Positions 23,225 through 33,367 of a stretch of 64,000 nt of DNA are shown here, piece after piece. How positions within the stretch are numbered: position 1 is the first letter of the stretch; every line of letters starts with the position of its first letter. The translations under genes and the position numbers were made by a program. The notes under the pieces were generated by a model. It was not told the DNA's origin, did no database searches, and saw only the letters and a list, made by a program, of their open reading frames with translations. Source of the stretch: Hypoxylon rubiginosum (taxonomy: Eukaryota; Ascomycota; Sordariomycetes; Xylariales; Hypoxylaceae). The DNA is taken from NCBI GenBank assembly GCA_902806565.1, contig CADCXA010000037.1:496001-560000 (forward strand), given 5' to 3'.

Positions 23225-23850
23225 TTAGGTGCTCGATTGAGGGCCGTCCTCCGACGGGGTGGGTCGCGACGCGGCGGCGGCCTTGGCGCCGAAGACATTC
23301 TCGCCATCAAACTTCTTAGCGGACGTCTGTGCGAAGAGCGACTTGGGCTTGGCTCTGCCGTGGGGGAAGTTTTCTAGTTAGTATTTACTGATTCCCGATA
23401 TCGATGTAGGATGTAGAAGTAGAAAAAAACTTACCGGCCAGCGACTCGTCCCTTGAGCGCGTTGAGCTTGGCGGTGCAAGGGCTCATGATGTTGTCGGAA
23501 GGGGAGATGTACTGCTGCTTCTGTCTGTCACCGGCAGCACTAACGTTAGCAAGGAGGCGGCTCTTGGGGTGGTTCTGAACACGGGAGGCCGCGTCGGTGG
23601 TGGAAGTGGTAGTGGAAAAAGCAGAGGTGGCAGTAACAACAGCAGAGGAGGTGGTTGTGTTCTTGGTGGTGGTGGCAGCGGTAGCAGTGGCTTTGGCTCC
23701 GTACTTCTCCTCTTCGAGCTTCGACTGAAGGACCTGGCGGTGGTACTCTAGGCTCTTGACACCGGCGGGCTTGCCGTCCTTGTTGGCGGCCATGACGTCC
23801 TGGGTCTGAACGAGGGCGTTGACGTCCTTATCAGACAGAGCGGAACCCAT
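23225..23850 (-). CDS. Spo12-family cell-cycle protein
   Basis: Two exons on the minus strand, 23435-23850 and 23225-23354, give 181 residues. The start is the ATG at 23850 (MGSALSDKDVNALVQ); the frame is open further up but only through non-ATG codons. Residues about 114-133 read YISPSDNIMSPCTAKLNALK, matching the short Spo12 motif (aromatic-x-SP-[ST]-D...SPC...KLN). In yeast, Spo12 is a nuclear phosphoprotein of the FEAR network that helps release Cdc14 in anaphase, and the two SP sites are phosphorylated. The middle of the protein is a threonine/alanine-rich low-complexity tract (about 53-88). The C-terminus, KPKSLFAQTSAKKFDGENVF, is a further conserved-looking block. Family assignment rests on the motif only. 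Confidence 0.72.
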
Positions 23851-25275
23851 CGTATCGGATTGTTGAGATGTAGAGGTTAGGTTTGTTGTTGTAGAATTGT
23901 GGGATCGCAAGATCAACGTCGGGTGTTGTTGTAGGTTCGGCAGGCTGATGATTATGTAGTGCGCAGCAAGAATGCGAGACGTGATTCAGCTGATGGCTTC
24001 TAGCTGACGGTATTGATTGGATTCAATATGTCTGCCGACGGTGGTGTTTTGTAGGTGTATGTGTGTGAATGTTGAGTTCAGCAGTAGCAATTGGGGTGTT
24101 GAGGATGTGTAGAGACGCAAACTCTTTGTGTTCGATAAAGGTGACGGAGCTCGTTTATCTAGAAAAAGTCTGCATGTGAAATGATCAACAAATTTTTACG
24201 ATCTAAGGAAGACTTATGCCGTGAAGAGGAACGTTGATCTAGTGGGCTTTCTCCAGTGTAGTATGCGAAGAAAACATTCAAGGGCTTGTTGACCGGGCAA
24301 CGGGTGGAGACTACATAGTACCTAGTACCCTTCTGTTTCGAACCGTTTAGCGGCAGTCGCTACGCTACCGCTGCCAAGGGGCTGCTGCAGCTGTGCTAGG
24401 GCTGGTCGGCGGCCTAGGCGGCCCCGGCTGCTCGGTACGTGCACTGACTTTCTCCACATTTACACCTGAGAAAACTCCCGTAGCGTGGTTGATACCTGAT
24501 ACCCAGGCACTGTAAGGTAAACATTCCCCACTCTACCCACAGCTACATCGAAAAACAATTAATCAACATCAAATCATCTCAGATTTTCCTCCTAGCGACG
24601 AAGCATTCCGGGGCCTGCGGTTCATGCGCAGATTGCGCTAAGGGGTCGCAATCATGACTCACTTCTACTGAGGATACCTGCCAAGCCCTGTCCTGTCCAA
24701 GTCCATCATAGGAGGAGGGATTCGGGGATTCGGGGAGAGGAAAAAATTTCAGCTGGTCATTGGCGGGTCAATATGGCCCGTACATTGTTTTTTTTTATCT
24801 CATGATGTCTGCCTCTCAACCAGTCAATTCACGATGGCAACTCGAAAATCAAATAATTCCCAAAGCTACCGGTGCTAACCATCTCATGACCTTGTAGTTT
24901 TCGAAACTATAACCCTTGTACAACATCAACTTCGTCTAACCTCTGGTATTTCTTAAGCATGACTTGATCGGTACCTAGGTAGAGGTCAATCTTTTCGCCG
25001 GCAATCCCGTGATCCGACTTCTCCTACAAGGCTATTGGCCTACCAGATGTGATGTCATGAGCTCCCCAACACATGATTGCGTTCCGTGGCTTTGGGACGG
25101 TGTGACCAGGGGATGATTAAGCACCGGATATCTTACCTAGGTATACCGGGAGAAGGACGCGACACGAGCTTCCCAGCTTCGTACACCGAGTTGTCGAAAA
25201 GGGGGCTTTGGGGGAAAGGCGCGTGCTTTATGAGGCTCATCGTATGGGCGAACTTCGACTAATCGAGCACGTACG

Positions 25276-25406
25276 CAGAAGGGCGTCAGAAAAACTCGCG
25301 CCCGTATGGGTAACACTGTGCTTCACTGTGTAGTTAGGTAAGCCAAATTCATACAGTATATTACAGTGTTATTCATACGGGCGCGAGTTTTTCTGACGCC
25401 CTTCTG
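25276..25406. mobile_element. 131-bp MITE with 44-bp terminal inverted repeats
   Basis: The two ends are inverted copies: the first 33 bases of each arm (beginning CAGAAGGGCGTCAG) are identical. Two mismatches follow, then nine more identical bases (TAACACTGT). The element is flanked on both sides by the pentamer GTACG (25271-25275 and 25407-25411), consistent with a five-base target-site duplication. The interior has no coding capacity. The high identity of the arms suggests recent insertion or a palindromic hairpin form. The superfamily is not determined; the autonomous partner is not in this window. Confidence 0.85.
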
Positions 25407-26701
25407 GTACGGAGGGTTCAATGGGCTCTTCAATTCACATGAGCATTCTAACTTGGATAGCTAGAAAGGGTGGGTTGGTTGGCATTGATGTTATACGTCG
25501 GGGTCAGTCCTTTAGGGGGCCGTGTAAGTTTTCCACCCATAGTGCCAACTGCATTGGGGCTGCTTCATCTTGGATCCATCTCTCTGCAGCTCGAATCATG
25601 GTGTAGTACGTATAATATTAGATATAAAGGTGTAGTGATTCTTTAGCTTGTCTCTAGACGTATCTCCGATCATGATCAAATGGCTCGCATCTCAGGAAGA
25701 AATCTAGGAGCAACCTGTTTGTGTACGATTGAGAGAACCTGTTAGAGCTTGCCAGCTGCAGAGTTGTAGGTATTTAAGGTGGATACTGTTGAGTCACAAC
25801 ATAGTTTGTCAGTCGGGTGAAAAGGTTGACGTATACTAGGCGAGTTCTCAGTTATAAAAATGAGTATGCGCTCGTCTCTAGGCTTAAAGGCCAACAATGT
25901 GGGAGTTGTCTCTCTATTTCCAAGTTATGATAGGGAGTTGATTCAAGGGATTTTGATGATTGGAAGCATCATAAGCTAATACAGGCTTGTTCAGTGTAGT
26001 CAGTTCTAAGCTGCAAATTAGGCCAAGATGCTTAATCTGTGTCTTTTGCCAAACCTACGTCCAGGTTAGTACGATACTATCTACCTTTCTACCTATTTTA
26101 GATGTGCGTGGGCTTCTATGTGGTATGTCATAGATGAATTGAGGTAACATACACTTGTCTACAGTTACCCCTATTTGGTTTGGTCTTGGCACACTACTAT
26201 ACTTCCTAACTATGGATCAATATAACCAACGATAGATAGATTATTCGAAACATACTGGTAACACACTTCACAATTACCAATATCTAAGAGTATTTGCTCC
26301 TTAAATACCTAGGTAGTTAACTGGAAGGTTCGTAAATGGCAAACTAGGTAAATGTGTCAATAACAAATAATATGCGAATAATTCCAAATGATAAAACTAT
26401 TCCTCAAAACTTGACATATTTCATAAACCACCAACCTCAGGTAAAAAAAGCCCAGAGAGGCACATACTAGTATCTATGAGGTGCCTGAGTTCAGTGTGTT
26501 TAGGAATATATTAGCGGTTGGCGGGCAACAAGGTAACGCCGTCACCTTGTAGTGTACTCCTGTCGGCTACCTAGGTAGCTGGCAGCACGCTGGGCAGTTA
26601 CGTCGTCCGGGTAACCCACGGGGAACAAGCCGGCCCGGGCACCCCTCCTCACGAAAGGGTTATATGGCAGAATTACCGTAATTATTTCTAACAATTGAAA
26701 A

Positions 26702-26898
26702 GCCGGGGTGGTCTAGTGGTATGATTCTAGGAAAGCGGCCTGAAGCAGGCATTGGATCTCTAAAACGCGGATGCCAGACACCACATTCGAACCTTGTGGA
26801 TGCCAGCCACAGCGAGGAGCTTCAATGTATGTTAGCAGATGACCCACTGGACTGGAGACGCCAGTTCGAATCTGGCTCCTGGCAATTGTTCTTTTTTT
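26702..26898 (+). other. tRNA-like Pol III unit: split tRNA, tRNA pseudogene or SINE-like element
   Basis: The 5' part GCCGGGGTGGTCTAGTGGTATGATT looks like the acceptor strand and D arm of a fungal tRNA, with an A-box (TGGTCTAGTGG). About 110 bases later comes a T arm, GCCAG-TTCGAAT-CTGGC, with a B-box, and then TCCTGGCA, which pairs with the 5' GCCGGGG allowing two G-U pairs. A Pol III terminator (seven T, 26892-26898) follows directly. TCTAG at 26726-26730 can pair with CTGGA shortly before the T arm, but the expected loop lacks U33. The insert contains a repeated GGATGCCAG and a second T-arm-like hairpin (CCACA TTCGAACCT TGTGG). It could be a tRNA with a very long intron, a degenerate tRNA, or a tRNA-derived SINE. 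No anticodon is assigned. Confidence 0.45.
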
Positions 26899-26923
26899 CC
26901 CTTTTTTTTCTTTCTTTTTCTAG

Positions 26924-26955
26924 CAACAGCCAACAGCCAACAGCCAACAGCCAAC
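26924..26955 (+). repeat. Seven-base tandem repeat (CCAACAG)n
   Basis: Four copies of the heptamer CCAACAG follow the T-rich tract downstream of the tRNA-like unit. Such simple tails are common at the 3' ends of Pol III-derived elements. Confidence 0.8.
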
Positions 26956-27630
26956 CCCTAACGGTTGCACCCCCCTTTTCATTGTCCTTAACTAGCATAT
27001 TAGTATCGGAGGCATGCCTAGGTTCATACTTTACTCTATTCTTGCTTGATATTCTAACATTGATAACTCGGCTGTAGCGCTTCAGCATGAGCCCCTATCC
27101 ACGCATCAAGGTAAGAACCCATAACTGCGATTATTTACTAGGTAGTCGCATGCATAGAAGAAACATAAAGAGTCAGGTGCCCAATATTCACCTAAACTGA
27201 GGGGTTTATGCAGGTATCTAAAAGTCTAAATATACTAAAACGCCATTGAAATCGAGAAGGTTCGTTCCACCGCAACGCTTAATAGTGGCAGATAAGCCGA
27301 ATAATCAGTTATTCTAAAGTGTGTTCCATAGTACCTACCTGGATATACATGGCTTATGACATTGTAATCATGAGTCATTTTCCTAAACCATTCCTGAACT
27401 CTGTCCTATTATTTTTCTTCAAACCTACACCCTAATAACACCTTTTAAATCCAACAGTTCTTTATTCTCTTATAGCTATTAAGAATGCTTCATCATTGCT
27501 CAATCCATCCATTCAATTTGGTCACTCTAAATTTACCTGTTTAACTAAAGCACTGCATCTGTCAGACCCAGGAATGAAGAACAGCTCAGCCTAGCCTACC
27601 TAATCCTCCACCACGGGCTGGCTGCCCACC

Positions 27631-28235
27631 ATGGCTAATCTGAACGGGAACAACGTTCCTGGATTTATATGTCGCCCCCTGACAACCCCTTGTAGGTTTG
27701 ACGACCACTTAGACATTTGATTAACAGGCTCTACTGGTGAATGACTAACCATTGGTAGATCTCACCCATCCCGATCTGCTTGTCCGCCAACTTCAAGGCG
27801 AGTTGGGCATGTCCTTGACTTCTTCAATCTACGAGGCGGATGTTCGTTTCGACTGTGGCGTGGTCATATTAATGACACGAGAGGTATGTTATTTATTTTC
27901 TTCCAATTTTTCTAGTTTATTACTGCTAACATATATTCTGATGAGTACAGTCTTGCACTTACGTCGTTATCAACCGAATATATGTGACATACCAGCTTAC
28001 TCGTATCGCAAACGGCTTTTCACTGGATATAACGACGGCAACACTAAACGAGTCGTCGTCCAAGCTCTGCAGTTATATGCGGAAGTTCACGACCCAAGCC
28101 CCTTTATATTTCTCAATCCCTGAGGTTCATGTTTACCAAACCCCGAAAATAAGGGACCCGAAAATCACGAACTGCTTCAAATCCTGTCCCACACCCTGCA
28201 CAGGAAGACGCTGCGGTCTCGTAGGATTGCCCTAG
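27631..28235 (+). CDS. Three-exon gene of unknown function, cysteine-rich C-terminus
   Basis: Exons 27631-27691, 27759-27883 and 27951-28235 join without a stop to give 156 residues. The start ATG sits in a good context (CCACCATGGC). Both introns (67 bases each) have proper donors (GTAGGT, GTATGT) and branch points (GACTAAC, TGCTAAC) close to the acceptors, which is the main evidence that this is a real gene. The protein begins MANLNGNNVPGFICRPL. It has a hydrophobic strand (VRFDCGVVILM) and a middle part, TYVVINRIYVTYQLTRIANGFSLDI. It ends with NCFKSCPTPCTGRRCG, five cysteines in sixteen residues. I recognise no family. It lies in the accessory region beside decayed coding sequence. Confidence 0.5.
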
Positions 28236-28254
28236 ATTTGTCGTATTCAACGAG

Positions 28255-29219
28255 GCATATGGACAATAAACTCCCCTGGTCACTATTCTAGCGTCCTTCA
28301 TGGGACTGGCAAAAGGAGGCTGAGCAGAAAGGAGCCTCAGCAGACCATCCAGGCTCCCAAGCCCAAGCAAGGGAAGCGCAAGGTCAACAAGAATGACGAC
28401 CTCGATGACGAGAACGAGGCTAAGCGGGTCCGTACTGAGATTGGCAGCCCCCGTACCGACATCCAAAACCTTCGTACCGAGAACGAAACCCTCCGTAGCG
28501 AAGTCGACGCACAAGCACAGAGAAGAGATAGCTCTTCTCATCGATAAGGAGATGGAACCCGAGGCGAAAAAAATTAAAAGTCTCATAAAAGAGGCGTCGG
28601 CAACGTCGACGCTCTTGACATCGCTTGCCCCGAAGATACCGATGAAGAAGGTAACGAGATTGAGGAGGAAGACGAAGATCACCCCGAACCCGAGGCTGAC
28701 AGCAAGACGGAGGGGAATAAAAGAAAGAGGGCAGGGTAGGATCAGGATGTTGGGCTGCCGTCACAAAGGGAACGCTTGGAATCGGTCAGAGACACCCTTG
28801 CCAAGATTATTAAGAAATTGGCAAACAAGATTCTCCAAGCAGCGGAAGAAGGCAAAGAGGGGATGGGTGATATATTGAGAGCAATAGAACAGGGCCACGA
28901 CGGCGTAAACGACGGTTTAAACGACACTCTCAAAGCAGTGGAACAAGCCCGGGAGGAGAGTAAGGCAATGGGAATACGGGTAGAAGACATGGTCAAACAA
29001 CTGGTCAGCAATGTCCGCATTTTGCGGAACATCGACGAACGTCTCCGAACATTGTCAACTTCCGTCAATCAGGTCCGAATGAAGACAGAAGCTACAGCCG
29101 AAAATTTGGCACGCCTTGAAGGGAAGCTGGACACCTTGATGAGATTCATCATAAATGGTGCTGCTAGACAGCCGGTATCCAAGAACTGTATAACGTACCA
29201 GACGACGACCCGGCCGTAA
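28255..29219 (+). pseudogene. Decayed gene for an acidic, coiled-coil protein
   Basis: Fragments in shifting frames together resemble one protein. First comes a basic stretch (KRRLSRKEPQQTIQAPKPKQGKRKV), a likely nuclear signal, and a heptad-rich segment, TDIQNLRTENETLRSEVDAQ, ended by TAA near 28547. In another frame follows an acidic stretch, PEDTDEEGNEIEEEDEDHPEPEAD, with an in-frame TAG near 28738. Then comes a long helical part, about 28776-29219 (ESVRDTLAKIIKKLANKILQAAEEGKEG and onward), which is open. Composition and heptads suggest a coiled-coil nuclear protein. At least two lesions are needed, so a pseudogene is more likely than an intron-rich gene. I do not recognise the family. It may belong with the endonuclease relic that follows. 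Confidence 0.4.
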
Positions 29220-29579
29220 AACTTCCAATATCTTATGTTCAAGATCTTAACGCGCCTCTGAACCAACGAAGAAATCTCGCAATGGTTTAAATTGCCCAAG
29301 CAGAGCAAAGAGATATCTTCTAGCATGAGGTCATACCTCTTGCAAGCATATGTCACCCCCGAGTATCTGCGAGACCAGTTCATTTCTGCAATGCCCTTGC
29401 GTAGGTGCATAACAGGCCTTGGGAAATATACTCGTATCGACGGCCGTTCGGTTCAACTTCTCTCGGGCAGGCATTCGCCAACGTCGAAACCCAACAGATC
29501 CATCCAATTACTACCCTCAGATGACTCTTAGGACGTTGAAACGATAATAAGGGGCAAATGAGCCTGGCAGGCTAGAAAT

Positions 29580-30400
29580 ACCCTTCTATCCCTCTCCCGC
29601 ATTTTCGAAATACCCTTGTACTCCGAAGCTCACGACTACCATCCTCAAATTCCTTGACAAGTATCCTCGCGATTTTATCACCCCGGCACAAGCCTTGGTA
29701 GCGGCATACGTCTGGGACTACTTGAAGAAATACCTAAATCAGGAAACTTGGCCCAGTCTCAAGGATGAGCCTCTTTCTGATGTCCCTTTATCGAGATTTC
29801 TGATCTTATCCATGCATTATCTCTGAAGGGTAAAGGTCTTAAACCTGTCGGTATATCCCCATCCATTTAGGTTTATCGCGAAAGCCTATGCAAATGGAGC
29901 TGCTGCGTTTGAGGTCCCATACGAAGATATTGACGAGGACGTGGTGCAGGAGGAGATTGGCAACCCGCCTCTCCTTGGTGGTCGTCTCGCGCAGTTTTAC
30001 CCGTCAGATCTGAAGGGGTCCTCGATTCCTTCGTGCCGACCAGAAAATGCGAGGTTACGTGTTGCTATACCAGCTCGGCAGGGTGGCTAAAGGGGAAGCG
30101 AAATACCGGCTGCTGGCGGCAAGAGATACGGGTAACTAGCGCATATCTCATCTCTGCCACAACCCGGCGTGTTTGAACCCTGAGCATCTGGTGGTAGAGG
30201 AGGCTAAACATTACCAACCCCCAACACTTGTCGTGGACGGATGGTGTTGATAGACTGGGAAGGCACACGAGCGAACCTTTGCATGGACTGGTTTGCCAGA
30301 CACGAGCCCTGCATCGTACCGGTAGCGAAGGTGCCCCTATTCTACGCCAGCATCTTCTTTCGACGGATCTCGTTGCAGCATTAACTCCATATCACCGCCG
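29580..30400 (+). pseudogene. Relic of a zinc-binding His-Me finger (homing-endonuclease-like) gene
   Basis: In one frame, 30020-30200 reads GPRFLRADQKMRGYVLLYQLGRVAKGEAKYRLLAARDTGN, then TAG at 30137-30139, then RISHLCHNPACLNPEHLVVEEAKHYQ. The block SHLCHNPxCxNPEHLVxE is the signature of the zinc-binding loop region of His-Me finger nucleases that fungi carry in many copies. After a one-base shift in a C run near 30218 the sequence continues NTCRGRMVLIDWEGTRANLCMDWFARHEPC, which supplies further potential zinc ligands. A further shift occurs in the GGGG run at about 30015, and upstream frames (29600-29830) end in TGA. Several homopolymer indels and stops show that the gene no longer encodes a full protein. 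Function in fungi is not established; a nuclease ancestry is inferred from the motif. Confidence 0.6.
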
Positions 30401-31298
30401 TTGTTGGTCATATGCTACAGGTTTCAATCGTCGACGAACAGATTTTCGTTTTCTGTTGCTACAGGCAAAAGCTGAATAGAGAGGGCTTCCCGGCTTCAAT
30501 ATGGTCGACTTCCTAGGGAAGCGTCAGTTTGTTGCGGTAAATCGTGTGGGCCTGGGCTCTGTAGACTGTAGTAGATACTTAGAGACTAGGTAAAGATAAA
30601 GCAATAAATAACAACCATAAACATTAGTCTTAGGAGGTTAAGCATTGGTAGTCGTCTATGTGCTGGTACACTAGGGATACCTAAGTCGCCGTCACGAGAC
30701 TATCACAGGTAACTATTGCACATTTTTAATTCTTCATGGAAAGAATTGCCTCTTAGGTGGACTTCCTCTAGAGACAACTAGATTAGAGCCGTGGATATAA
30801 TTTGCGTTGTCTTACGATTGATTATCATTCCTTCTCGTCGTGTCGATCATTGCTGTTCTCCTATCTAGTTCTGTGCTGTCACTCAGGTACGTAGGCAGAC
30901 GAATAGCCTCGACTATTCAGCTCTCTCTTGGCTTAGGTAGTTTTCTGTATAGCTGATTAAAGGACGGGCTCGTAGAACTTTGCCCCTTCATGTTGGAAGA
31001 GGCCAAATTGGAATGTCATGGCCGCCGAACTCTCCAACAAAAGTAGCATTTACACGGCCAACCGATTCGGTGAGTTCGATGGCGATGCAATGAATACGGC
31101 GGGAAACACATAGGTATATCAGGGTTTTAGCCTCGCGGCCCCTAACCCCTTAGATTGGGGGGGGGTTGGTAGTGTGGCCATTGGGAATTGACGAGCTCAA
31201 CATGAATCTGATATTTCAGGGGAAATCACAAAGGACTTAATACTGAGGGAGAGGGAAGATGTCACTGTATTATAAGGTAGTTCGAACCTGTATTCGCT
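30401..31298. other. Intergenic region, no gene seen
   Basis: I see no supported feature apart from a run of nine G at about 31156-31164. The right end is the 3' side of the acyl-CoA dehydrogenase gene. Confidence 0.4.
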
Positions 31299-32817
31299 TT
31301 ATAGCTTAGGCTTGATATTAGACCCAGGTTGGAAGCGCTTCACATTGTACTGCTTCAGCAGCTGCTCCGTCTTCTCCTTCTGCCACTGGATCTTCCGCGT
31401 GACCTCCCCGCCCCTCTTGTTCTCGTTGCGGCCCATCTGCTGCAGGTGAACCTCGTCCGGGCCGTCCGCCAGCCGCAGCGTCCGGATCTGCGCCCACATG
31501 TAGGCGAGGGGCGTGTCCTGGCTGACGCCGGCGCCGCCGAAGGCCTGGACGGCGCGGTCGACGACGGTCAGGGCGGTCTGCGGGACGAGGACCTTGGCCT
31601 GGGCGATCTCCCTCAGCGTCGCCTTCGGGCCGAGGTCGTCCATCTTGACGGCGGCGTTGAGGACGACGAGGCGCGCCGAGTCGATCTCGAGCCGCGACTT
31701 GGCGACCCACTCGAGGATCACGCCGTGCTCCCTGAGCTGCTTCTTGAACGGCGTCTTCTTGGGGTCGTTGATGCGCATCAGCATCCACTCGAGCGCCCGC
31801 TCGGCGGCGCCGATGCTGCGCATGGCGTGGTGGATCCGGCCCGGTCCTAGCCGGCCCTGGATGATTTCGAAACCTCTGCCCTCGCCTAGGACCAGATTGC
31901 TCGCTGGAACTCGGACGTTGCTGAAAGATAAGTGACCATGTCCGTGCGGGGCGTCGTCATAGCCGTAGACGTTGAGCATGCGGTGGATGGTGATGCCCTT
32001 GGCGTTTGCCGGGACGAGGATGACGGACTGTTGCTTGTAGGGGTCTTTGTTGTTGGGGTCAGACTTGCCCATGACGATGTAGATTTTACATCGAGGGTCG
32101 CCGGCGCCACTTGACCACCATTTCTAGCGATTGTTAGTAGGTGATATGATAATAGCTGAAGTAGTAACGCACAGAACCGTTTAATACGTATTCGTTCCCT
32201 TCCTTCTTCATGCTAAGCTGGATGTTGGTCGCATCGGACGAAGCAACGTCCGGTTCGGTCATTAGGAAGGCCGACCGGATCTCGCCATCCATCAACGGTT
32301 TCAGCCACTGAGCCTTCTGTTCCTCGTTACCGTACTTGGCCAGGACCTCCATATTACCGGTGTCTGGCGCCGCGCAGTTGGTGGCTTCCGACGCTACTCT
32401 CGACCTGCCTAGCCATTCGGCCATCAAGCCGTATTCTAGGTTCGTGTAGCCCGGCGACTCTTTGTAGTGGCCCTTGGGGAAGAACATGTTCCATAGTCCC
32501 AGCTGCTTCGCTTTCACTTTCAAGTCGTCAACAATAGGGGGGTGGTGGTCCCATCGCGAGGGGCCTTCGCCAATCTGGGCTTCGAGGACGGGGTCGGCTC
32601 TAATACGTTTAGCTATTAGTGACGACCGTTGATTAAAGGGGTCTTGTCTATCTCACGGTATACATTCTTCCTCGACGAACTTGGCAACGATATCCAAAGT
32701 CTTCTTCGCCTTCTCGCTAACACGGTGTTTTACCTACGAACTCTAGTAAGCCACGGCGGTGTGGTATGTGGAAGTGGCTGGTTATTATCTTACAATATCT
32801 GGGATCTTGGACGACAT
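31299..32817 (-). CDS. Acyl-CoA dehydrogenase (ACAD10/11-like)
   Basis: Four exons on the minus strand: 32794-32817, 32657-32733, 32173-32599 and 31299-32123, giving 450 residues. Junctions restore [35 protein letters not shown] and [17 protein letters not shown]. The conserved blocks [20 protein letters not shown] (here [17 protein letters not shown]), [28 protein letters not shown], and the C-terminal [35 protein letters not shown] are typical of the family. It should oxidise acyl-CoA to enoyl-CoA with FAD as cofactor. The length and the [11 protein letters not shown] motif fit the long- or branched-chain ACAD11-type subgroup without the kinase-like domain. No clear mitochondrial leader is seen. 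The protein ends Pro-Lys-Leu, only a weak resemblance to a peroxisomal PTS1, so location is open. Confidence 0.93.
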
Positions 32818-33367
32818 TTTGGACGAATGAATTCAACAAATCGGTAATTGATATACGGGGAAGTTATAGCAAATTGTGTAATGGGAATAAACACTTCATA
32901 TCTTAGGAAACACGTATTATTGAGTATCTAAAAAGCAATAACTGGCAGGTCAGCTCCTCATCCGAGGCGATGGCATGTTGGATCGGTCTCGCCGTCGTTT
33001 GGCCGAGGTACATGCTTTGTTTAGCGGGGTATAGGTAACATATTACAGAGGAAAAGGGAGCTTTCAGCAGGTGAAGCTGCAGCAGGGGGCAGCTCTCCAA
33101 CAGCCCAGGGAGCTGACCCCCGTTGAAATTGAAACGCTAATAACAATTGGACTAGGATGGAGGTAAAGAAATCTGGGGAAATTAGTAGCCTTATAAGTGC
33201 ATGTATATGCATATAAACATAGGCACTGCTCTGTCATTATCAGATATGTTACTAACAGAAATGTAACAGTAGAAAGATTTCCCAAATTTTATTTGCAGCC
33301 TCGCATCCGATTTATTCAATCTTCCAGCCTTATTTCCAAATCATCCACATACCACACACCGCCCACC
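32818..33367. other. Divergent promoter region between the ACAD gene and CWC2
   Basis: About 550 bases separate two divergent starts (32817 minus, 33368 plus). No other feature is recognised. Confidence 0.4.

Larger units (their letters stand above)
23851..27630. other. Accessory, gene-poor region of about 3.8 kb
   Basis: No protein gene is supported. It holds a 131-bp MITE, a tRNA-like Pol III unit, a seven-base tandem repeat and four exact TACCTAGGTA palindromes (24972-24981, 25134-25143, 26306-26315, 26568-26577). Much of it is AT-rich and full of stops in all frames. Confidence 0.55.

Noticed and set aside
31329..31850. Long plus-strand frame opposite the acyl-CoA dehydrogenase gene
   Set aside because: Shadow frame caused by high GC in the third codon position of the real gene.
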